Source of the DNA: Paludibacteraceae bacterium
GTDB taxonomy: Bacteria > Bacteroidota > Bacteroidia > Bacteroidales > Paludibacteraceae
NCBI GenBank assembly: GCA_024405895.1
Contig: JAKSNW010000009.1
Span: forward strand, 1 to 64,000
Length of the DNA: 64,000 bases
Direction: 5' to 3'
Part shown: positions 1 to 8,010 of the stretch, piece after piece
Numbering within the stretch: the first letter of the stretch is position 1
Layout: each line of letters starts with the position of its first letter
The notes under the pieces: generated by a model
Database searches by the model: none
What the model was told of the DNA's origin: nothing
What the model saw: the letters and a program-made list of their open reading frames with translations, nothing else
Program-made: the position numbers and the translations under genes

Positions 1-462
1 TTTCATGTTCAAAAGTGGTTATAACACTAAAAACAATCGTCTCTCGCACCTTTAGTCTTTATTGTATGTCAAAGAACAATTTCAGTACTACGCCAAGAAA
101 TAGTTTCTTTTTCGTTCGTTGTGTTACAAAGATACGATTTGTTTAGCAGACCTAAGCGCTTATATATATAAATGTTGCACAAAGCAAATAATTCTACTTA
201 TCGCATTGTATAACAATGTTTTGTAAATCGATTTCTTGCTATTTTGGTCAAAAACCGCCACAAAACCATCATTTTCGTTGTTGCCGTTTCGTCATTTTTT
301 CCAAGGTAAAACACAGTTCCCTCCACAATACAATAGATAATCTCAGCAACAATCGCTGTACCAACACAATATATAATATACAACAAAGCCCCACCGGGAG
401 GTGAGGCTTGTGGAGAGGTAAGTCAAAGAGGTGTATCAACACCCGGCACTCCTCTTTTAATA
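1..462. other. Intergenic region left of hsdR
   Basis: No convincing gene is seen. The stretch is AT-rich. A leftward promoter-like TATCTTTG (complement of 127-134) could serve a gene beyond the left edge, and a perfect 6-bp dyad, CATTGT ATA ACAATG, lies at 204-218. Two 62-codon open frames on opposite strands overlap here with no recognisable product. A weak hairpin near 385-409 may end hsdR transcription. Confidence 0.4.
385..409 (-). terminator. Weak hairpin downstream of hsdR
   Basis: Arms AAGCCCCACC and GGTGAGGCTT pair with one mismatch around GGGA. On the minus strand the hairpin is followed by TTGTTGTATA rather than a clean T-run, so terminator function is only plausible. It lies 54 bp past the hsdR stop codon. 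Confidence 0.35.
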
Positions 463-3400
463 TCATAGACCAATATTTTCTTCTGCTGCAAGCAACTTGG
501 CAAGACTATTATCTGGAAGTTCATATTTCTTGGGTTGGTCAAGAATCTCATATTTCTTGAAATTCTCTGCTTGCTCCAACACCTTCTTGTACACCTCGTC
601 GTAGTTCTCGCCAACAGGTGGGTATTTATGCTTTGCCAGAATGATGATAATATCAAACTGCATCTCTGCCATAATATCATCGCGTTTGAAGCAGTCGGTA
701 TATTGACTCTTTGATGTAATCATCTCCTTGATTTCCTTGGCAATGACAATCATCTTCTCCTCTGGGTAATTGAACTTCATCGTATCGCTCACTGTCTTGA
801 GAATATCATAGAACGCCTTTTCTTCGTAGTTATCGATACCTTCAGGAAGATTGCTTTTCTCATCTGCTACTTCTTGCATCATATCCTTGATGCCCTTGGT
901 AACAGCGTGCATCACCTTTGAAGCAAAAACAGCATCGTCGGAACGATCGTTGTAGTCTTTGATGAGGGAGTTCAGTCGCTCAGCAAATTCTATTGCTTTC
1001 ACTTTATTGACTTTGCCCAGTTCATCAATCTGCTGACGAAGCAATCTCTCAAGCAGTTTGAGTCGAATGTTAGGGAGTTGTATTTGGTCGATGCGCTCAA
1101 GATGTTTCGGGTCGAAGAGGTCGAGGTCGCCATGTTTGTTCTCTACAATCTTCACAACCTCTTCCACTCCGCTGCTTTCAAGAGCGGCTTGCATCAGTTT
1201 GCGAACATGGATATTCATCTCTTCCACATCAGGCGCATTGCCATGAGTCGTCTTGAACACCACAGCTCTTACGGCCGCAAAGAAAAGAATCAACGCACGT
1301 TCTTTTTTCGTGATGAGGTCTGACGACGAGCACATCTTATAAGCCTGATTCAAACGTTTGGCATGTGCCATGAAGAGTTTCTTACGTTCTTCTTGTTCCG
1401 TAACATAGTCTGCTGCTTTGTTGAGCGCTTGCAGTTGTTCAAGGGCTGAAGTACTGAAGAATCCGCTGTAATCAAAGCCATGAACAATACTTTGAAGCGA
1501 CTCGATCTCATCTTTGGCTATCTTCGCCAACTGTTCTATCGTCTCTGTTGGGTTGTCTTCTGGTCCATCCACAAAGACACCACCACTATTGCTTGTTCCG
1601 CTGTATTGCTTCATCGCCATGTTCATCCGCTTCTTAATGCCGAGGTAGTCCACCACGAGGCCTTTCTCTTTGCCAGGGCAGACACGGTTGACACGGCTGA
1701 TGGTTTGAATGAGTGTATGGCGTTGGATAGGTTTGTCAATATACATTGTGTCGAGACTCGGCACGTCGAAACCAGTCAGCCACATATCTACCACGATGAC
1801 AATCTTAAAGTTTGAGTGTGGTTCTTTGAACTGTCTTGCCCACTCCTGACGGTCTGCCTTGGTGCCGAGCAACTTCGCCAACTCGGCCTTGTCATCTTTG
1901 TTGCCAGTCATCACCATCTTCACACGTTCCATCGGCAGCAGTTTCTTCTTCTCGCTGTCGGTCATAGTGGCTTCGGGTGCGCATGGCAGTTTCTTGTTCC
2001 AATCAGGACGAAGTGCGACGATTCGTTTGTAGAGGTCAAAGGCAATCTCTCTGCTCGTGCAGACTATCATCGCCTTGCCACAAACGGTAGCCCCTTCCTC
2101 TATGCGTTGCTCATAGTGTTTGACGAGGTCTTCCGCCACGGCCTGCAGTCGTTTCGGATCGCCGATGATGGCTTCCATCGTGGCTGTCTGTTGTTTGCTG
2201 GCGTTTATTTGTTCTTCGGTGCTACCAGCTTTCTCGCAGCTATCGTAGTATTTATCTATCTCTTGCAGTTTCTCATTGTCGGCAAACACCTTGGCTGCTC
2301 GTCCTTCATAGACGATGCTCACCGTGATACCATCGACCACAGAGTCCACCATCGTATATTTGTCTATTACGCCGCCAAACACCTCGATTGTCGCATCCAC
2401 GGGCGTGCCTGTGAAGCCAACGTAGATGGCATTAGGCAACGATTGATGCAGATATTGTGCGAAGCCGTATGTCTTCTTGATGGCAGCAGCAGTACCGTCG
2501 GCAGCAAACGAAATCTTTGTCGATTCCTCCACATTGGTCTGCGTGCGGTGTGCCTCGTCGCTGATGCAGATGATATTCTTACGGTCGCTCAACAAGTCAA
2601 TGTCTTCCGAGAATTTCTGGATGGTGGTCAGGAACACGCCACCACTCAGTCTGCCGCTGAGTTTCTTTCTCAGTTCCTCACGACTCTCAATCTGCTCGAT
2701 GGTCTCATCGCCAATGAAGTGTTTGGCTCTGATGAACTGACTTGACAGCTGATCGTCGAGGTCGGAACGGTCGGTGATAAGCAGAATTGTAGGCGAACCA
2801 AGCTTTGATGAGCGCATTAGCAGACGACTGAGAAACAGCATGGCCAGACTCTTGCCGCAGCCTGTTGCACCAAAGTAAGTGCCACCCTTACCATCGCCAA
2901 TCTCTTTATGCTTTAAGATGTTTTCATAAAGCAACGAGGCAGCGAAGTATTGCGGATAGCGACACACAATCTTCTCTTCTTTGGTTGAACTGTCGGGGAA
3001 ATAGACATAGTCGTGAATCACCTCCAAGAGGCGCTCCTTACGGAACAGTCCTCTCACCATGGTGAACAACGAGTTGAGTCCGTCGCTCGGTTTGTCTTCG
3101 GGCTCCACACGATTCCAGGCATAGAAATATTCGTAAGGGGTGAAGAGCGTGCCGAATTTGTTTTGTGCGCCATCGCTGATGACCACGAAGGCGTTGTAGC
3201 GGAACAGACTTGGGATGTCGCGGCGGTAGCGATCGGTCAGTTGTTTGTAGGCATCTACGATGGTGCAGTGCTCCTTGACTGCCGTCTTGAACTCCATCAC
3301 CACCAAAGGCAAACCGTTCACATAGACGATGGCATCAGGCCTGCGGTTGCACACCTCCACGATTTCCACCTGATTGACGATTTTGAAGTCGTTGTTGTCT

Positions 3401-3729
3401 ACGTTCTCAAAATCCACCGGACGAATCCACAGTGGTGGTTGGGTGGCATCATCACGTTTCAGTGCGAAACCATCCACTATCATATTGAACACACGACGGT
3501 TCTCATCGTAGAGACTGCCACTGAGTGGTGTCTTGAGGATGAGGATGGCACGGTCCATCTCGCTTTGTGTGATGTCGGGATAGGCGGCGCGAAGATAGGC
3601 CTCTAAGTCTTCCAACAACAACACCTCGCTGAGGTTCTTGTGCAACTGTTCTCCTAAACGGTGTGTATAGTGTATCTCGTTCTCGAACAACTCCATGATG
3701 GCGTCTTCGAGGGTGGATTCGTTGAACAT
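463..3729 (-). CDS. hsdR: Type I restriction enzyme, R (endonuclease/translocase) subunit
   Basis: This 1088-aa protein is the ATP-driven DNA translocase and nuclease subunit that joins HsdM and HsdS to cut unmodified DNA away from the recognition site. Visible parts: an N-terminal HSDR_N nuclease domain with the PD-(D/E)xK pattern (PDAIVYVNGLPLVVMEFK; D132, E146, K148), a Walker A-like loop GATGCGKS at 287-294, and a DEAH box at 391-394 of the SF2 helicase core. The C-terminal third is helical, as expected for the part that docks on the methyltransferase. Length is normal for the family. Its start lies 10 bp after the rhuM stop. The first ~20 codons are duplicated at 4770-4844. The gene ends with TGA, showing TGA is an ordinary stop here. 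Confidence 0.95.
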   Translation of the reverse strand: MFNESTLEDAIMELFENEIHYTHRLGEQLHKNLSEVLLLEDLEAYLRAAYPDITQSEMDRAILILKTPLSGSLYDENRRVFNMIVDGFALKRDDATQPPLWIRPVDFENVDNNDFKIVNQVEIVEVCNRRPDAIVYVNGLPLVVMEFKTAVKEHCTIVDAYKQLTDRYRRDIPSLFRYNAFVVISDGAQNKFGTLFTPYEYFYAWNRVEPEDKPSDGLNSLFTMVRGLFRKERLLEVIHDYVYFPDSSTKEEKIVCRYPQYFAASLLYENILKHKEIGDGKGGTYFGATGCGKSLAMLFLSRLLMRSSKLGSPTILLITDRSDLDDQLSSQFIRAKHFIGDETIEQIESREELRKKLSGRLSGGVFLTTIQKFSEDIDLLSDRKNIICISDEAHRTQTNVEESTKISFAADGTAAAIKKTYGFAQYLHQSLPNAIYVGFTGTPVDATIEVFGGVIDKYTMVDSVVDGITVSIVYEGRAAKVFADNEKLQEIDKYYDSCEKAGSTEEQINASKQQTATMEAIIGDPKRLQAVAEDLVKHYEQRIEEGATVCGKAMIVCTSREIAFDLYKRIVALRPDWNKKLPCAPEATMTDSEKKKLLPMERVKMVMTGNKDDKAELAKLLGTKADRQEWARQFKEPHSNFKIVIVVDMWLTGFDVPSLDTMYIDKPIQRHTLIQTISRVNRVCPGKEKGLVVDYLGIKKRMNMAMKQYSGTSNSGGVFVDGPEDNPTETIEQLAKIAKDEIESLQSIVHGFDYSGFFSTSALEQLQALNKAADYVTEQEERKKLFMAHAKRLNQAYKMCSSSDLITKKERALILFFAAVRAVVFKTTHGNAPDVEEMNIHVRKLMQAALESSGVEEVVKIVENKHGDLDLFDPKHLERIDQIQLPNIRLKLLERLLRQQIDELGKVNKVKAIEFAERLNSLIKDYNDRSDDAVFASKVMHAVTKGIKDMMQEVADEKSNLPEGIDNYEEKAFYDILKTVSDTMKFNYPEEKMIVIAKEIKEMITSKSQYTDCFKRDDIMAEMQFDIIIILAKHKYPPVGENYDEVYKKVLEQAENFKKYEILDQPKKYELPDNSLAKLLAAEENIGL

Positions 3730-3739
3730 AAATAGATGT

Positions 3740-4759
3740 TTATTTGTTGTTCTTTTGTTGTAATTTTCTCAAGTCGGCATCCAATTCTTTGATGCTTTCA
3801 AGGTGTTGCTGTTCCAATTCCTTTGCCTTGAATTGATTGAATTCGGCTTCTGCTTTCTCTATCGCCATCTTATGCGATATCTTGCCGGCATCTTGAAGAA
3901 TGGATTTCTGGTTCATCACCAGTACCATCTTCAACCGTTCTACCCAATCTTTCATATACATAGGCACGTGCGATTTTGCCTGAGCCTCAGCAAAGGCGAG
4001 GAATTGCTCAACTATCAGTTTCAATATCTCAATTTCATCCTCGTTCAAGTAGTTCTTTCCAACAGCGATGTCTGATTTCAATACCTTGCCTTCTGTTTCT
4101 GTAGAGGTCAGTCCCATCATTGGCAGAGAGGCATTTGCACGATAATAGACCAGCTCGGCGGCTGTCTTGCCACTCACTGCCCATAGCAGTTTGTTTTGCA
4201 CCTCCTTGAAGAAATTGAGCGTGATCTCGTCGGAAGGATTGTAGTCGATGCTGGTGGCATAGATATCTTTGATTTGCTGATAGAACACTTTCTCAGACAG
4301 ACGTATTTCCCGAATACGTTCCAGCAACTCTTTGAAATAGTTCATAGAATTGCCTTTTTTGAAACGCTCGTCGTTCAAGGCCACGCCTTTAATGATGTAA
4401 TCACGCAAGCGCTGTGTTGCCCAGATGCGGAACTGTGTGCCTTGGTGCGATTTCACACGATAGCCTACAGAAATGATAACGTCGAGGTTGTAGAAATTAG
4501 TTGGTTTGGTAGAAAAATCGGAAATTCCGATTTTTCTCATTGACGACGACTCCTCCAACTCTTTTTCTTCATAGATGTGGAGAATGTGTTCGTTGATTGT
4601 TGACCGAGATTTCCCAAATAACAGGCTCATCTGGTCAATAGAAAGCCATACCGTTTCGTCCTGAAACAGCACATCTACCTTAATAGTACCGTCCTGCGAC
4701 TGGTATATCAGCATCTCGTCGTTGGACGACAATTGTATATTTGTGTTGGTGTTATCCAT
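3740..4759 (-). CDS. RhuM family protein linked to the restriction locus
   Basis: The 339-aa protein matches the RhuM (virulence protein) family. It has an N-terminal helix-turn-helix-like segment (LFGKSRSTINEHILHIYEEK, about residues 48-67) followed by the family block TNFYNLDVIISVGYRVKSHQ and the GTQFRIWATQRLRDYIIKG region. The C-terminal half is helical with a coiled-coil-prone tail ending in charged Gln/Lys-rich sequence. The biochemical function of RhuM proteins is not established, but they are often found among genes linked to type I restriction systems. It sits between a fragment of the hsdR 5' end (stop 10 bp upstream) and intact hsdR (start 10 bp downstream), so it is probably co-transcribed with hsdR. 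Confidence 0.85.
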   Translation of the reverse strand: MDNTNTNIQLSSNDEMLIYQSQDGTIKVDVLFQDETVWLSIDQMSLLFGKSRSTINEHILHIYEEKELEESSSMRKIGISDFSTKPTNFYNLDVIISVGYRVKSHQGTQFRIWATQRLRDYIIKGVALNDERFKKGNSMNYFKELLERIREIRLSEKVFYQQIKDIYATSIDYNPSDEITLNFFKEVQNKLLWAVSGKTAAELVYYRANASLPMMGLTSTETEGKVLKSDIAVGKNYLNEDEIEILKLIVEQFLAFAEAQAKSHVPMYMKDWVERLKMVLVMNQKSILQDAGKISHKMAIEKAEAEFNQFKAKELEQQHLESIKELDADLRKLQQKNNK

Positions 4760-4769
4760 TAGTTGCTAA

Positions 4770-4844
4770 TTATAATTGTATATTCCCATCTTCGTTCTTG
4801 AACAGCGCCATGATGGCGTTTTCGAGGGTGGATTCGTTGAACAT
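4770..4844 (-). pseudogene. Duplicated hsdR 5' fragment (24-codon mini-ORF)
   Basis: Reading leftward from 4844 the DNA encodes MFNESTLENAIMALFKNE followed by six more residues and TAA. Intact hsdR starts MFNESTLEDAIMELFENE. The first 37 bases differ at only one position and similarity then fades, while the sequences upstream of the two ATGs differ. The fragment begins two bases after the stop codon of the RAYT gene and ends 10 bp before the rhuM start. It is either the scar of an older hsdR allele or a short leader peptide. Confidence 0.8.
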
Positions 4845-4846
4845 AT

Positions 4847-5509
4847 TTATATCGTTTTGTTTAACTCATCTATTTGCCAGTTGGCGACATTATTTTCTAC
4901 ATATTCCGCTATGCGGTTCAATTCGTTTTGGTCGCGAACAATACGATCGTAAAAACGCGATTGCCATGCAAAGGTAATATTTTTTTCGTTTGCGTATCTG
5001 GTTATGGATGATTTTATTCCACCTACAACAACAGACAACCAACCCTGTAGATTGGAAATCCTAACCATTTCATTATTCTGTCTCCCCGTAGAGACGTGGC
5101 GCGCCGCGTCTCTACAATTGTCTGCGTTTGATTTTTGATTACCATAATGGTGTTCCGCATTGCAACGTTCATACGGAACATTTTCCCCATCAATAATCAC
5201 GATGGCATGTATATGGTTGGGCATTACCACAAACAATGGTATTTCCGCGTAGGGATAATGCGTCTTTACGTTTACAAATTGTTCGTGCGAATATTGCCCG
5301 ATAGGTGACAATTGCATTTGTGGTTCGGTGTTCATCATAGAGACGCGGCGCGCCACGTCTCTACAAGGGGTGACAACGTGCGTGATATCCCCGAAATAAT
5401 GTTCACGGTTTTGGGTGCAAATGGTCACGAAATACACACCACCATCGTACCCATGCCAATTGGCACGGGCTGTTGGTATGCGATATGTATTTTTATATTG
5501 TTCTGCCAT
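4847..5509 (-). CDS. REP-associated tyrosine transposase (RAYT, Y1/HUH type)
   Basis: IS200-like single-strand HUH transposase. It begins AEQYKNTYRIPTARANW, has the HUH motif in VVMPNHIHAIVII, and a C-terminal block WQSRFYDRIVRDQNELN whose Tyr is the probable nucleophile. RAYTs bind and process REP palindromes. I chose the ATG at 5509 because residues matching the family start there; an upstream ATG at 5542 would translate part of a palindrome. Two REP-like palindromes lie in frame inside the gene and give the insertions CRDAARHVSTG and CRDVARRVSM; a third lies just upstream. The frame stays open, so the enzyme may be active if the insertions fall in loops. About 221 aa. Confidence 0.85.
   Translation of the reverse strand: MAEQYKNTYRIPTARANWHGYDGGVYFVTICTQNREHYFGDITHVVTPCRDVARRVSMMNTEPQMQLSPIGQYSHEQFVNVKTHYPYAEIPLFVVMPNHIHAIVIIDGENVPYERCNAEHHYGNQKSNADNCRDAARHVSTGRQNNEMVRISNLQGWLSVVVGGIKSSITRYANEKNITFAWQSRFYDRIVRDQNELNRIAEYVENNVANWQIDELNKTI
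5088..5115. repeat. REP-like palindrome A inside the RAYT gene
   Basis: 28-bp near-perfect palindrome with arms GTAGAGACGTGGCG and CGCCGCGTCTCTAC, one G.T-compatible mismatch. It is translated in frame within the transposase as part of CRDAARHVSTG. Confidence 0.85.
5338..5363. repeat. REP-like palindrome B inside the RAYT gene
   Basis: 26-bp palindrome with arms TAGAGACGCGGCG and CGCCACGTCTCTA, almost identical to palindrome A. It is translated in frame as part of CRDVARRVSM. Confidence 0.85.
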
Positions 5510-5525
5510 AAAATTACCCATTCCA

Positions 5526-5553
5526 GTAGAGACGTGGTGCACCTCGTCTCAAC
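5526..5553. repeat. REP-like palindrome C upstream of the RAYT start
   Basis: Arms GTAGAGACGTGGTG and CACCTCGTCTCAAC, two mismatches. It ends 17 bp upstream of the chosen transposase start. It is the most diverged of the three copies and may be the flanking REP typical of RAYT loci. Confidence 0.75.
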
Positions 5554-5706
5554 AATTACCTACAATACACCAATCACGAACTGACGTTAGCCTCAATCAG
5601 ACCTAATATTTGACTGAATATTAGTGTATAGTTGTTGTATTTTTGTTAATCAATAGATGTGGGTATATATAAAAATCCACCAACCATTGGCGCAACAGTT
5701 GAACAG

Positions 5707-8010
5707 TTATAGTTGTGAAGCTATACGATCATTTAATTTCCTTACAAAATCATTATAATAACCGTCATCAATATTCTTTTCTTCAATATTTCGAAGTTCT
5801 CCTAAGGTTTCCTTGATTATTGCTTTTATGGAGTCCTTGTTGTTATCTGTGATATCTTGATTGTGTAATAAAACCCATACAATATAAAAATCTTGGTTCG
5901 AACGTCGGAAGGTCTTTACTTGCTTAAGATTAAAGAAATTATTCAACGTATCTTTGCATAAATCTTCATCAAAGAGTTTTGCGAAATTTTGAATTTTTCT
6001 GCCGGTATTTTGAATGTATTTTATAAAAGACTCTTTCTCCGTGATGTCGTCTTCTAAATGCATCAAAAATTCCGATAAGGAATTTTTATCTTTAATGCGG
6101 CATGTTATCCTATCGATTCTTTTGAATGTTCCTAACACCTTCTCATAAGATCCTTTGTCCATGGCATAATCAATATAACTCAATAATGTTATTAATTCTT
6201 CATTTTCCATTTTATCTGTTCGATGCTCAAGATCTTGGTATTCTCTAATATAAAACCAATTTGAGGACTTCTTTGTTACCTCTTTTACAGCATCTACTAC
6301 ATCTTTATCTACGGATGAATTCCACATTTCAAAAGAGTTCTGTTGGATAGGGTATGGTTTTTGGTTGAGTCTGATAAATAAGTCTGTTGGATCAAAATTC
6401 TTGTTGATGGATTGTTCTATAATAATTTCATCAATGACGAAATCAAGTATTTTGTCTTGGTCCGAGTCTGGCAAATCAGAAAATTTTCTTCCGTTTAAGT
6501 TTGATAGTATTTTTAGTTTTTTTAATTTAAAATTATTGTTTTTAGAATAGACTAAATTATCGTTCTCGTCGCGATACTGTTTGCCAATAAAGGCAATCAT
6601 GGATAATAAGCGTTGTTGACCATCAACAACTTCTTTAACTCCATTCTCCTTTTTATAAATAAATATAGGAGGTAGGGAAATCCCTAGTAGAATGCTTTCA
6701 ATAATTGCAGATGCTTTTTGTTCATTAATTTTTTCCTGACGTTGGTAAGATGGTCTTACTAGATATTTTTGGGTTATTACATCTGACAAAATTTCCTCTA
6801 CAGGTTTTGATATAGGGGAAGGTTTGTTTATTCTTAATCCTTCTAACAACTGCAAGGCGCTTTTCGCTTCAGAATCACATTGCTTCATTTGTTTTATTTC
6901 ATCATTAAAATTGCTGTTTTTTAAGTAAATGTCAAAGTTGATTCCATATGTGGAGGATAATAAATTTGCGGTATCTGTAAAACGTTCGATAATGTTAGAG
7001 TAATGAAAAGAATTATCTTCTGAGTACTTATCTATTGATGTGAGATAATGCTCTTTGATTTCATCATATATTGAATTAGGTTCAAATACTCCATTCTCTA
7101 AGTTTACTATCTGACCACCCCATAGAAGTGATTCATACATAAGTTTTCGTTTACAAAAGACATTGTTTTCGTTAGATAATCTTTCAAATAATAAAATAAT
7201 TTGATTATATGGTCGAAGAAAATCTTCTATATTAATTTCGTCGTATGATGTCGTGTTATAAAACAGATTGAATAACTCGTTTCTGTTTTCACCTCGTGCA
7301 TATTTATTAATTGGAATTTTTGTCAAAACATACGTTTTTCTAAAGAAATCAACCATTTTTTCCATTAAATAAGCATCATTTCTTTCATTTGGAAAAAAAC
7401 AATGAAATATGCCATCATACAATTGTTTATCTTCTTTCAGTCTCTTCTCAATAATTTCTGAAAATGGATCTTGGTCATATTTTGCAGAGTCTACCTCGAC
7501 TGAAGTTAGAGGAGTGATACCAGAATTATACCTTCTAAAAATTTCTCTTTTTATTTTGTCCTCAATTTGAGGATTGATTTGAGTGATTACCTCAAACTCA
7601 AATATTCTAATGTTTGAATCTAAGAAAATATTCTTTAACTCATCATCAAACTTGTTGAACGATTTTCTTGATAAGGCCTTTAATTCCAACAATCCCCTTT
7701 CAGACAGAGACAGCTCGTTTTCCTTAAATCGTTTTAAGGTTTCAAATCGTTGTCTGCCGTCAATAACTTCTGTATTTGTTCCCGACTTAAATAAAATAAG
7801 CGGTGGAATTTCTGTTCCCAACAAAACACTTTCAATAAAAAATGTTTGTTTTTCGACATCCCAAACATAATTTCGCTGATAATACGGTCTGTAGTTTATT
7901 CGTCTCAAATTTCTTTCACTAAGTAAAGTCTTAATAGAAAGAGTTCGAGGTGTAATTTTCAAACTGGTTTTAAAAACCTCAACAAATTGAGTATTTTGAT
8001 TTGTATTCAT
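5707..8010 (-). CDS. Protein with two DUF262 domains, putative defence nuclease
   Basis: 767 aa with two tandem DUF262 (ParB/Srx-fold, GmrSD N-like) modules. The first has YYQRNYVWD (43-51), LLGTEIPPLILF and DGRQR (84-88); the second has SYQRQ (421-425), LLGISLPPIFIY and DGQQR (463-467). In known DUF262 proteins the DGQQR motif belongs to the nucleotide-hydrolysing site. GmrS/GmrD, BrxU and SspE also carry a C-terminal HNH (DUF1524) domain; I see no HNH motif here, the C-terminus being helical and charged. Its ATG shares one base with the stop of the upstream AbiC-like gene (TAATG), implying translational coupling. The gene is AT-rich compared with hsdM and hsdR, consistent with separate acquisition. 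Confidence 0.85.
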   Translation of the reverse strand: MNTNQNTQFVEVFKTSLKITPRTLSIKTLLSERNLRRINYRPYYQRNYVWDVEKQTFFIESVLLGTEIPPLILFKSGTNTEVIDGRQRFETLKRFKENELSLSERGLLELKALSRKSFNKFDDELKNIFLDSNIRIFEFEVITQINPQIEDKIKREIFRRYNSGITPLTSVEVDSAKYDQDPFSEIIEKRLKEDKQLYDGIFHCFFPNERNDAYLMEKMVDFFRKTYVLTKIPINKYARGENRNELFNLFYNTTSYDEINIEDFLRPYNQIILLFERLSNENNVFCKRKLMYESLLWGGQIVNLENGVFEPNSIYDEIKEHYLTSIDKYSEDNSFHYSNIIERFTDTANLLSSTYGINFDIYLKNSNFNDEIKQMKQCDSEAKSALQLLEGLRINKPSPISKPVEEILSDVITQKYLVRPSYQRQEKINEQKASAIIESILLGISLPPIFIYKKENGVKEVVDGQQRLLSMIAFIGKQYRDENDNLVYSKNNNFKLKKLKILSNLNGRKFSDLPDSDQDKILDFVIDEIIIEQSINKNFDPTDLFIRLNQKPYPIQQNSFEMWNSSVDKDVVDAVKEVTKKSSNWFYIREYQDLEHRTDKMENEELITLLSYIDYAMDKGSYEKVLGTFKRIDRITCRIKDKNSLSEFLMHLEDDITEKESFIKYIQNTGRKIQNFAKLFDEDLCKDTLNNFFNLKQVKTFRRSNQDFYIVWVLLHNQDITDNNKDSIKAIIKETLGELRNIEEKNIDDGYYNDFVRKLNDRIASQL

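Noticed and set aside
198-404. Two overlapping 62-codon frames on opposite strands
   Set aside because: No recognisable domain and the AT-rich region gives open frames by chance.
1816-2745. 309-codon rightward frame opposite hsdR
   Set aside because: Shadow of hsdR with no supporting motif.
5603-5622. TAATATT TGACTG AATATTA dyad as a terminator after the DUF262 gene
   Set aside because: Pure A/T stem without a T-run; it is too weak to call.
5707-8010. GmrSD type IV restriction enzyme
   Set aside because: DUF262 modules are present but no DUF1524/HNH domain is visible, so the name is not justified.
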